Below, piece after piece: positions 7,193-13,399 of a DNA stretch of 16,889 bases. Made by a program: the position numbers and the translations under genes. Every line of letters begins with the position of its first letter. Within the stretch, counting starts at the first letter, position 1. The stretch covers positions 1 to 16,889 of the forward strand of contig JAUQXG010000082.1 of assembly GCA_030834765.1 (NCBI GenBank). The letters run 5' to 3'. The notes under the pieces were generated by a model that was given only the letters and a program-made list of their open reading frames with translations, searched no databases and was not told the origin of the DNA. The stretch comes from Lutispora sp. (GTDB taxonomy: Bacteria; Bacillota; Clostridia; Lutisporales; Lutisporaceae).

Positions 7193-7627
7193 ATGTTAAC
7201 AGGCCATGATTGTGTCACAAATGATAATTTGCAAATGGCGATTGCCATAGCCGAATCATGTAAAGGGACTAAAAATTTTAGTGTCAGCTTATTGCAAAGA
7301 AAGTTTAAAAAGGGATATATTTGGGCAGCTAAACTTATGGAAGAGCTAGAGGCGAGAGAGATAGTGTCTGAAATGCGCATAGGTGACGATGGTAATGGTT
7401 TCAGGGAAGTCTTAACACATGAACCATTTACAATTGGAATAACCGATGAGATTGGAACTCATACTTTACAGTCTAACAGAGATTGTGTGTGGATATGTCG
7501 AGGCTGTAAAGCAGAGAAAAGCGTTACGAAGAGAGACTTAGATAGTGAAAATCAGTTGAAACTTCCAATTTGTAATGGTTGTGAAACTGAAATGAAATTT
7601 AGCTATTGGCTTGATTGCATGGACTAA
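7193..7627 (+). CDS. FtsK-gamma-type winged helix fused to a zinc ribbon
   Basis: Residues about 12-75 match the FtsK/SpoIIIE gamma domain, a winged helix that reads short oriented DNA motifs: SVSLLQRKFKKGYIWAAKLM, ELEAREIVSE, then a wing ending FREVL. The motor part of FtsK is absent. The C-terminal half has two cysteine pairs, C102/C105 (CRGC) and C127/C130 (CNGC), fitting a zinc ribbon. AAGGAAGGAG (7176-7185) lies seven bases before the ATG. A free gamma domain could bind sites recognised by the host translocase or serve as a phage regulator. The fold match is strong by eye; the role is inference. It has an intact frame and its own ribosome binding site. Confidence 0.75.
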   Translation: MLTGHDCVTNDNLQMAIAIAESCKGTKNFSVSLLQRKFKKGYIWAAKLMEELEAREIVSEMRIGDDGNGFREVLTHEPFTIGITDEIGTHTLQSNRDCVWICRGCKAEKSVTKRDLDSENQLKLPICNGCETEMKFSYWLDCMD

Positions 7628-7662
7628 ATGAAAAAAATACGCAACAAGAAAGGAAGGGTTTT

Positions 7663-8028
7663 ATGAATGTCGAGTTGACAAAAAGATTAATAAAAATAGT
7701 AAAGACACATTCACCAAATGGTTTCATAAATCATAATTTTGAGTTAATCGTTGAGCCAAAGAACAATATTTATTTTAGGTTAGAAGATATAGAAACTGAA
7801 ATGGAATTGAAGTGCAAAGTGCTTGCTTGGTTATCAAGACTAAGTTGTAAAGGTGTTAGCAACCATTGGCAAAGTAAGATAAGGGCTATAATTAATGAGT
7901 TTTTAGGTACTGATTTTTCGCATGATGAAATGACGGAGATTTACACCTATTTAGGTAATGACTGTAACAGGGAAAAAACAATCAAATTCATTGAATCCAA
8001 TTATAACTTAAAGATACTTACTGCGTAG
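7663..8028 (+). CDS. Orphan phage protein (121 aa)
   Basis: Function not recognised. The start at ATG 7663 follows AAGGAAGGG; an earlier in-frame ATG at 7615 overlaps the previous gene and has no site. The product is mostly helical, with a basic N-terminus (MNVELTKRLIKIVKTHSP), a central block with tryptophans (KVLAWLSRLSCKGVSNHWQS, then KIRAIINEFLG) and a C-terminal helical region (HDEMTEIYTYLGN). It looks like a compact soluble protein. No metal cluster, membrane segment or known active-site motif is visible. Confidence 0.65.
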   Translation: MNVELTKRLIKIVKTHSPNGFINHNFELIVEPKNNIYFRLEDIETEMELKCKVLAWLSRLSCKGVSNHWQSKIRAIINEFLGTDFSHDEMTEIYTYLGNDCNREKTIKFIESNYNLKILTA

Positions 8029-8056
8029 TTCAAAAAAATTGAAAGGGGTGAAAGTA

Positions 8057-8317
8057 ATGTGTAAACCCTATTGTTACGGGAAAATGGATTGGATATTAAA
8101 GTATCCAGAAAATGAAATCCCAAGAAGTAGTATTTGCTCTTGTAATTATACTAACAGTTGTTTAAGGATTACAAATAACAAAAGACAAGAAGTAAAATGC
8201 AATGAAGCCGAGAAAACTGCTGAAGGTAAATGTTTAGGTTATCAGAAGTCTGAATATGATGATGAACCGACTGAAAGATGTAAAGAGTGTAAAGAAAACA
8301 TTTATTTCGAAGAATGA
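8057..8317 (+). CDS. Cysteine-rich small protein (86 aa)
   Basis: Nine cysteines in 86 residues: C2, C6, C27, C29, C35, C48, C59, C75 and C78, the last two as CKEC. Such density suggests one or two bound metal ions rather than disulphides, because there is no signal peptide. The start at ATG 8057 is set by AAAGGGGTG (8042-8050), six bases upstream; an upstream in-frame TTG at 8039 precedes that site. The function is unknown. The stop codon overlaps the ATG of the next gene in an ATGA arrangement. Confidence 0.65.
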   Translation: MCKPYCYGKMDWILKYPENEIPRSSICSCNYTNSCLRITNNKRQEVKCNEAEKTAEGKCLGYQKSEYDDEPTERCKECKENIYFEE

Positions 8318-8577
8318 TGCTGCACAATATAAAAAAATATGAAAGGATGAGAATTATAGAAGCTAAAAGTATAGAAGGATTAAGAAAAACAGTTTTAGAA
8401 CTTGTAGTAATGCTAGGACTTGATGCCTCAAAGGCAGAAAAAGAAATAAAAAGGATGAGTAAAAAAACTTTAGTAGATAAATTTGTAGAATTAAAACAGA
8501 TATTTATTGAAAGAGAAGATATTAGAATTGTAGATATTTTAATACAGAACTGCAAAGATGCAGTGAAATTCAACTAA
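8314..8577 (+). CDS. Helical orphan protein, start uncertain (up to 87 aa)
   Basis: An all-helical, leucine-rich product without a recognised function (SIEGLRKTVLELVVMLGLDA, then AEKEIKRMSKKTLVDKFVEL). The ATG at 8314 overlaps the previous stop codon and would depend on coupling, as it lacks a ribosome binding site. A second in-frame ATG at 8347 lies inside the sequence GAAAGGATGAG, which itself resembles the ribosome binding sites of its neighbours. At the spacing they use, the in-frame codons are ATT and ATA. The true start may therefore be 8314, 8347 or a rare non-AUG codon. The body of the frame is convincing. Confidence 0.6.
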   Translation: MMLHNIKKYERMRIIEAKSIEGLRKTVLELVVMLGLDASKAEKEIKRMSKKTLVDKFVELKQIFIEREDIRIVDILIQNCKDAVKFN

Positions 8578-8608
8578 GCTAATGGATGGCAACGAAGGAG
8601 GTAATAGC

Positions 8609-8995
8609 TTGTATGATCCTATAGACATTATCTCAAACATTACAGAATATATACCCTATGTAATTGGTAGGAGGCAGACACTAGTTGATGAAATAAAAAT
8701 ACTTGATCAAAGGCAAACTGACCTGCTGCATGAGATAGAGAACGGCGAATTTGATGAAGATGGTTTTGCTGCTAAGGCTAAAGAACTTCAGGAGCTGCGT
8801 AAGGAAAGAAGAAGGCTTAAGGATGAATATGCTATACTAGAGCCTCTTTTCACGTATCTTTATAATAATAAAAAGATGGAGATTGATTTATTTAAAATTA
8901 GGACAAATATGGAGCGAATAAAACAAATAAAAGACAATTGGATTTATACACCTAGAGTAACAGAGGAATCAACTGCATTAGAGGGGGTAATATAA
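8609..8995 (+). CDS. Coiled-coil phage protein with TTG start (128 aa)
   Basis: The product has a short N-terminal helix (YDPIDIISNITEYIPYVIGR), a long charged coiled coil at about residues 21-75 (EIKILDQRQTDLLHEIEN, ELQELRKERRRLKDEY) and a helical C-terminus. TTG 8609 is the likely start because AAGGAGGT (8595-8602) lies six bases upstream; the in-frame ATG at 8582 is upstream of that site. Its stop codon shares a base with the ATG of the amidase, so the two are translationally coupled. That pairing suggests a lysis-related or structural accessory role, but no family is recognised. Confidence 0.65.
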   Translation: MYDPIDIISNITEYIPYVIGRRQTLVDEIKILDQRQTDLLHEIENGEFDEDGFAAKAKELQELRKERRRLKDEYAILEPLFTYLYNNKKMEIDLFKIRTNMERIKQIKDNWIYTPRVTEESTALEGVI

Positions 8996-9711
8996 TGCAA
9001 CAACAGGGAAAATTTATACTATATACTAGGGAAGAGTTCAAGGGTTGGTTATTTAAAACGGTCTTTAAAAGGCAAATAACAGCTCTTCAAAATCATCATA
9101 CATACATACCAAACTATACATCTTTCAATGGAAAGAATCATTTTAATCTTGCAGTCAGCATGGAAAATTATCATGTAAATACTAATAAGATGAGTGAGAT
9201 TGCTCAAAACATTACTACTTTCAGTGATGGCTCTATTATGATTTGCAGAACATTTGAAAAAGATCCTGGAGGATTTGCTGGAGCAGTTAATAATAAGGGG
9301 CATATCTGCATGGAGCATATAGGAAATTTTGATATTAGTGGCGACAAGATGACTGAAGAGCACAAGAAGACCATTGTATTCCTTAATGCCATCTTATGCT
9401 CAAGGTTTAACCTATCCTCTAGCATAAGCACTATATTATATCATCACTTTGTGTCAGAAAAAAGTTGCCCAGGGACCAACTTTTTCGGAGGAAATACTCA
9501 AGCAGCTGCTAAGGCAAATTTTATACCTTTGATTGAGCAACAGATTGTGCAGATTAATGATATTAATAAAAAAGCTACAACTCATTGGGGACAACCTTTA
9601 CTGGATAAGCTCAAGCAAAAGGGGATAATAAGCAGCGACCATGACCCTGATGAGCCTATCACATGGGCGGAGCTTGCATCTGTATTATTAAAGGTAATTG
9701 ACAGCAAATAA
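8995..9711 (+). CDS. Endolysin: N-acetylmuramoyl-L-alanine amidase (Amidase_2 type)
   Basis: A 238-residue cell-wall hydrolase that would cut the amide bond between muramic acid and the stem peptide at lysis. The Amidase_2/PGRP fold is visible: zinc ligands H34 or H35 (QNHHTYIPNY), H150 or H151 (LYHHFVSE) and C158 (KSCPG), with the strand motif HICMEHIGNFD near 103-113. No signal peptide is present, so a holin should be needed. Residues about 195-238 (HWGQPLLDKLKQKGII ... ITWAELASVLLKVI) resemble an S-layer-homology-like repeat, common at the end of clostridial amidases and probably wall-binding. GAGGGGGT precedes the ATG. It sits just before the late activator, as lysis genes do in Mu. Confidence 0.9.
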   Translation: MQQQGKFILYTREEFKGWLFKTVFKRQITALQNHHTYIPNYTSFNGKNHFNLAVSMENYHVNTNKMSEIAQNITTFSDGSIMICRTFEKDPGGFAGAVNNKGHICMEHIGNFDISGDKMTEEHKKTIVFLNAILCSRFNLSSSISTILYHHFVSEKSCPGTNFFGGNTQAAAKANFIPLIEQQIVQINDINKKATTHWGQPLLDKLKQKGIISSDHDPDEPITWAELASVLLKVIDSK

Positions 9712-9739
9712 AAATTTATGATATAAAGGTGGTGAGGTA

Positions 9740-10051
9740 ATGGAAAATATTCAGGATTGGTTAAAGGATATAAATTTCGAGGAGCTACCAGAGCCTTACA
9801 AAACGATAGCTTACAAGACTGGTATTAAAAATGTATTTATTCTTGCAGAGATGTACCAAGGTACACATATTTATTTACCAAAGCTTGACAATGTAATAAA
9901 AAGTATTAGAGATAAAAAGATAAGGCAGGAATTCAGGGGATACAATTATAAAGAATTAGCAATCAAATATAAGCTTACTGAAATATGGATAAGACAAATA
10001 GTATCAGAAGAGAGACATCCTGATCAAATAACTATGGATGAATTAGTCTAA
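9740..10051 (+). CDS. mor: Mor/C-family transcription activator
   Basis: This 103-residue protein fits the Mor/C family of Mu, which binds as a dimer upstream of middle and late promoters lacking a good -35 box. The dimer region lies about residues 5-50, with the family-like turn QGTHIYLPKLD. A helix-turn-helix follows at about 72-93 (NYKELAIKYKLTEIWIRQIV). GGTGGTGAGGT precedes the ATG. Only one member is present in the window, whereas Mu has both mor and C, so the cascade may be one step shorter. The terminator after the gene and the late block beyond it fit a role in switching on the head genes. Confidence 0.85.
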   Translation: MENIQDWLKDINFEELPEPYKTIAYKTGIKNVFILAEMYQGTHIYLPKLDNVIKSIRDKKIRQEFRGYNYKELAIKYKLTEIWIRQIVSEERHPDQITMDELV

Positions 10052-10095
10052 AGTAATTTAGAAGATTCCTTTAGGTCGACTGCTTTAAAAGATAA

Positions 10096-10125
10096 TTGAT
10101 AAAATCGTGGTATAGGAAATATATA
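10096..10125 (+). promoter_or_regulatory. Candidate late promoter embedded in a terminator
   Basis: TTGATA at 10096-10101 and TATATA at 10120-10125 are separated by 18 bases, an acceptable sigma-A pair. The -10 box lies in the right arm of the hairpin, so transcription would start near 10132, past most of the hairpin. The 44 bases between the activator stop codon and this element (10052-10095) are where a Mor-like protein could bind. This is a sequence match only. Confidence 0.3.
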
Positions 10126-10138
10126 CCACGATTTTTTA
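10101..10138 (+). terminator. Strong intrinsic terminator after the Mor-like gene
   Basis: A perfect 14-bp stem (10101-10114 with 10122-10135) closes a seven-base loop, GGAAATA. The core is ATCGTGGTATA, the left arm starts with an A-tract, and the right arm runs into TTTTTT (10132-10137). This is a textbook rho-independent terminator and separates early/middle genes from the late block. Confidence 0.88.
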
Positions 10139-10161
10139 TTTTACTTGAAAGGAGGAACTCT

Positions 10162-10488
10162 ATGGACCTGGCATGGATATTCCAATTTATAATAACCTGT
10201 GTAGTAGGGATTATTGCATACTTTCTAAAAGATATAAGGAAAAGCACTGAAGATAAGATATTACAGTTAGTTCAAGGCATTAAAGAGTTTCAGGATAAAA
10301 CAGATATAAACCTTAAAGCGCATCTTGAAATGACTGAAAAGATTAGATGTGAGCTTAATGCTCATAAAGAAGATGTTGGCAGGGAATATGTCCGTAAGGA
10401 AGATTATTTACAGACAACAGGAGATATTAGTAAAAAGTTAGATAAGATTTTTGATATTTTAATGGATATGAGAGGACGGGGTAATTAA
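10162..10488 (+). CDS. Membrane-anchored coiled-coil protein (DUF2730-like)
   Basis: A 108-residue protein with one N-terminal membrane helix (about residues 4-23, WIFQFIITCVVGIIAYF) followed by a long charged helical region to the end. This layout and its place just before the terminase genes match the DUF2730 (Mu gp25-type) proteins of Mu-like phages, whose role is unknown. A holin- or spanin-like accessory role is possible. The start at ATG 10162 has AAAGGAGG at 10148-10155. The frame is open further upstream, but that part runs through the terminator hairpin. Its stop codon shares a base with the next start (TAATG). Confidence 0.7.
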   Translation: MDLAWIFQFIITCVVGIIAYFLKDIRKSTEDKILQLVQGIKEFQDKTDINLKAHLEMTEKIRCELNAHKEDVGREYVRKEDYLQTTGDISKKLDKIFDILMDMRGRGN

Positions 10489-10832
10489 TGCAAGATAATA
10501 TAAAAAAGAAAGCAATAGAGCAAATGACTGCAAATGAATTCAAACGGATTAATGGTGTAGTAATGCGAATGATTGTCTTATTATTCAAGGTTAAGTGGTT
10601 TCGCTTTGATGATCTTGTGATAGCACTTACAGCGAATAAACTAAGCAGAGAAGAAATATATGAGGCATTGGATTATTTTGAAAGTCAAGAGTACATAGAA
10701 GTAAGAGAACTGGAAGGCAGGCAGGAAGTTAGGTTGTCAGATATGGACATTGAAGATGTTGAAATCAAGCTTACTGGAGAAGGTAAGAAGGTGGCATACA
10801 GCATAAGAACAGATGATGGGATTGACCTATAA
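10488..10832 (+). CDS. Winged-helix-like orphan protein (114 aa)
   Basis: Unknown function. The sequence reads like a compact winged helix: helices MTANEFKRINGVVMRMIVLL and FDDLVIALTANK, a third helix SREEIYEALDYFESQ, then a beta hairpin EYIEVRELEGRQEVRLS and the end motif KLTGEGKKVAYSI, common in winged-helix regulators. In Mu-like genomes a small protein (gp26 position) occupies this slot between the DUF2730 and DUF3486 genes. The start overlaps the previous stop by one base and is probably coupled. It may be a packaging accessory or a late regulator. Confidence 0.68.
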   Translation: MQDNIKKKAIEQMTANEFKRINGVVMRMIVLLFKVKWFRFDDLVIALTANKLSREEIYEALDYFESQEYIEVRELEGRQEVRLSDMDIEDVEIKLTGEGKKVAYSIRTDDGIDL

Positions 10833-10844
10833 GGGGCTGATTAT

Positions 10845-11408
10845 GTGGGAGAAGAGAGAGAAAGAAACAGAGTAAGATCAAGAGTAGATGAACTACCTAA
10901 TGAAATAAGAGAATTGCTGCATAAAAGGCTTGCCGATGTAAATTACACATATCAGGAAATAGCAGATGAAATAACAGAGCTCGGTTTTGAAATTAGTAAA
11001 TCTTCAATAGGGCGATATGCATTAAGACAGGGAGGAGCAGCAAAGAGGCTTAAAGAATCTGCAGAAAAAATAAGGGCATTAGCAGAGGTAGTAAAGGAAA
11101 ACAGAGATATTGAATCATCTGAGATTGCAGGAGCAATATTGATGGATGCCCTTATTGAAAGAGTATCAATGGCACAAGAAGAAATAGATAATATGCCACT
11201 TGATAAAGCTGGAAGATTAATTGTTGCCATGCAGCGTAGTGCAGTATACAAAGAAAAGTTTAAGCTTGAATACAAAAAAGGATATAAAGAGGCAATTGCC
11301 CGAGTAAAAGCAGAAATTGCAGATGAATTAAAGAAAGAACCAGAATTATTAATTAGGATGAGTGAACTTGTTATCAAGGCAGAATCTAAAATTAATACCA
11401 GTGACTAA
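10845..11408 (+). CDS. DUF3486 protein, probable small terminase subunit
   Basis: The product matches the Mu gp27 family: the opening VDELPNEIRELLHKRLAD, the helix-turn-helix YQEIADEITELGFEISKSSI followed by GRYALR, then a long helical region (about residues 65-187). The family sits directly before the large terminase in Mu-like phages and is taken to recognise packaging sites; the function is inferred from position and fold. GTG 10845 is the start, with AAGGGG eight bases upstream; an ATG two bases earlier is in another frame and soon stops. The 187-residue length fits the family. Confidence 0.82.
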   Translation: MGEERERNRVRSRVDELPNEIRELLHKRLADVNYTYQEIADEITELGFEISKSSIGRYALRQGGAAKRLKESAEKIRALAEVVKENRDIESSEIAGAILMDALIERVSMAQEEIDNMPLDKAGRLIVAMQRSAVYKEKFKLEYKKGYKEAIARVKAEIADELKKEPELLIRMSELVIKAESKINTSD

Positions 11409-11470
11409 AGACAATAGCCTTATTATGCCCAAATATACCCGACAAAAATGGGTAAAATGTAGGAGGTATT

Positions 11471-11764
11471 ATGTGGCAAGAGGAAGCTTTAAATTTATTT
11501 TTTAACCAACATAAAAAAATTAGTGAGATAGGACAGACATTAGGTAAGACAAGAAAGACTATATCTGTTTTTTTATCGTCTAAAGAAGGATTCAAAGAAG
11601 AAAAGGATCGAAGAAAGACGGAAAATAAGGAAAAGCGAAAACAGGATAAAGAAGAATATGAGAAAACTAAAAGAAATACAGGAAGTCTGGGACCATATGA
11701 AAAATCAATATTAAAAAGGCAGCATGAAATTGATGTAAGAGTTTTATCTGCAGATAAATATTAA
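11471..11764 (+). CDS. Small helix-turn-helix protein between terminase genes (97 aa)
   Basis: Residues about 1-35 form a helix-turn-helix of sigma-region-4 or resolvase type (KKISEIGQTLGKTRKTISVF). The rest is a very charged lysine/glutamate helix, then a short C-terminal segment (GPYEKSILKRQHEIDVRVL). AGGAGGT lies four bases before the ATG. Its place between DUF3486 and large terminase suggests a second DNA-binding packaging subunit or a late regulator. I do not recognise a named family, and this extra gene is not part of the Mu order. Confidence 0.7.
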   Translation: MWQEEALNLFFNQHKKISEIGQTLGKTRKTISVFLSSKEGFKEEKDRRKTENKEKRKQDKEEYEKTKRNTGSLGPYEKSILKRQHEIDVRVLSADKY

Positions 11765-11796
11765 TTCTCAACTTAAATGACAAAAAAGGTGGATTT

Positions 11797-13380
11797 ATGA
11801 AAAGTATATTAGAGGAAGTATTAGCTCTTGCGGGTAAAGATATTATTGCAAAAGATGAAGATTTAAATGGTGTAAAAAGCAAGTCGAAGCTAGCCAAGAC
11901 TAATCTATGGGAATATTGCAAGCTTATACAGCCTAAGTTTTTCAAGGATAGTAGATATCACCTTAATAGAATATGTGAAACTATGCAAGCTTTATATGAA
12001 GGAAGAATTATAAAATTTAAGCTTGAAGATGAATGGCAAATAGTTGATTCTCTTGAGGGTCTATCTGATTATATTGTTTGCAAAAAGATGATGCTTAATG
12101 TTCCACCTAGGCATGGTAAATCTTTTAGCGCTACTATGGGATCTCAATGGATGTTTGGGCAAAATAGTGAAAATAAAATAATCACATGCTCATATAATGA
12201 AACTCTTTCATCAAGGTTTGGTAAGAGTGTTCGTAATGGAATAAGTGCTACAAGGCATGATGATAAAAGATTTGTTTTCAATGATGTGTTTCCCGATGTT
12301 CATGTAAAATATGGGGATGCATCATCAAGGCTTTGGTCTTTGGAAGGTCAATTTTTTAGCTATCTTGCGACATCTTTTAACGGTACTACTACAGGTATGG
12401 GTTGTAATATAGGTATAATAGACGATCAGATTAAAAATTCTGATGAAGCCAATAATGAAGGATTGTTGCAAGGACACTGGGATTGGTATACAGACACTTT
12501 TCTACAAAGACTTGAAGAGGAAGCAATTCAGATAGTTATAATGACTAGATGGAGTTCTAAAGATATATGCGGTAGGCTATTGGAGCTTGAAGGCAATGAG
12601 TGGTATGAATTGAAGCTAAAAGCGGTCTTGAATGATGAGACTGGCGAAATGCTTTGCCCAGAGCTTTTAAGCTATGCAAGCTATAAGGATAAAACAAAGC
12701 CTGGAAAGATGTCACCTGAGATTGCTTTAGCGAACTATCAGCAAGAGCCTATAGATGTCAAAGGAAAGCTATATTCATACTTTAAGACTTATACAGAGCT
12801 TCCAAAGGATGCAAATGGCAAGCTTTTGTATGATGAGATCATTTCTTATGGAGATACTGCAGATCAGGGCGCGGATAAACTATGTAATATAATTGCCATC
12901 AAATATAAGGGTGAAGGATGGATAATTGATGTATATTATACAGGCGCAGGGATGGAAAAAACAGAGCCTGAGACTGCCAAAAGGCTTGTAGAAAACAATG
13001 CTAATAGGGCAAAGATTGAGTCAAATAATGGTGGCCGTGGTTTTGCTCGTAATGTTGAACGGCATATTTGGGATACATACAAAACCAGAAAGATAAAGGT
13101 GGAATGGTTCCATCAAAGCGCAAATAAAATGGCGAGAATTCTTTCAAACAGTAGTTTTATCATGGAGCATATATATTTCCCTTGGAATTGGAATGAAAGA
13201 TGGCCTGAGTATTATAAGGATATGTCAAAGTTTCAGCGTGAAGGTAAAAACAGACATGATGATGCTCCAGATGGTACTACTGGTATTGCAGAAATGATAC
13301 AAGAAGGCTCTGCAGCCAGTGAGAATTTCAAGGGAGCTGGTGTGGTTAATAAGCTTAAATCAATATTAGATAAATTCTAA
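11797..13380 (+). CDS. terL: Large terminase subunit (packaging ATPase/nuclease)
   Basis: This is the motor that drives DNA into proheads and cuts the filled genome from flanking DNA, the counterpart of Mu gp28 (527 residues here). The ATPase domain has a Walker A motif PPRHGKS at 103-109, Walker B IGIIDD with D209 and D210, and a coupling motif IMTRWS near 248-253. The RNase H-like nuclease domain shows three acidic positions: D353 (YGDTADQG), E408 (IESNNGGRG) and D488/D489 (RHDDAPDG). AAAAGGTGG precedes the ATG. All catalytic motifs are intact. In Mu-like phages this enzyme packages headful lengths that include host DNA. Confidence 0.95.
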   Translation: MKSILEEVLALAGKDIIAKDEDLNGVKSKSKLAKTNLWEYCKLIQPKFFKDSRYHLNRICETMQALYEGRIIKFKLEDEWQIVDSLEGLSDYIVCKKMMLNVPPRHGKSFSATMGSQWMFGQNSENKIITCSYNETLSSRFGKSVRNGISATRHDDKRFVFNDVFPDVHVKYGDASSRLWSLEGQFFSYLATSFNGTTTGMGCNIGIIDDQIKNSDEANNEGLLQGHWDWYTDTFLQRLEEEAIQIVIMTRWSSKDICGRLLELEGNEWYELKLKAVLNDETGEMLCPELLSYASYKDKTKPGKMSPEIALANYQQEPIDVKGKLYSYFKTYTELPKDANGKLLYDEIISYGDTADQGADKLCNIIAIKYKGEGWIIDVYYTGAGMEKTEPETAKRLVENNANRAKIESNNGGRGFARNVERHIWDTYKTRKIKVEWFHQSANKMARILSNSSFIMEHIYFPWNWNERWPEYYKDMSKFQREGKNRHDDAPDGTTGIAEMIQEGSAASENFKGAGVVNKLKSILDKF

Positions 13381-13399
13381 TGCAGGGGGGGTGGAAGAT

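Noticed and set aside
5924..8330. Exact 12-base inverted match (5924-5935 and 8319-8330) flanking most of the cargo block
   Set aside because: An exact 12-base inverted match is expected by chance in a 17-kb AT-rich window, it does not extend, and no transposase or target duplication goes with it.
8169..8573. Minus-strand 134-codon open frame in the cargo block
   Set aside because: It covers two plus-strand genes with good coding character and is a run of serine, isoleucine and leucine without a start signal.
10096..10161. N-terminal extension of the membrane/coiled-coil protein to 10096
   Set aside because: It would be translated through the terminator hairpin, while AAAGGAGG sits correctly before ATG 10162.
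10952..11377. Minus-strand 141-codon open frame
   Set aside because: It lies wholly inside the DUF3486 gene in the opposite direction, has low-complexity serine- and alanine-rich sequence and no ribosome binding site; it is a shadow. Other minus-strand frames were rejected for the same reason.
11436..11454. TACCC/GGGTA inverted repeat upstream of the small helix-turn-helix gene
   Set aside because: Only five base pairs with a nine-base spacer and no T-run; too weak to call a terminator or operator.
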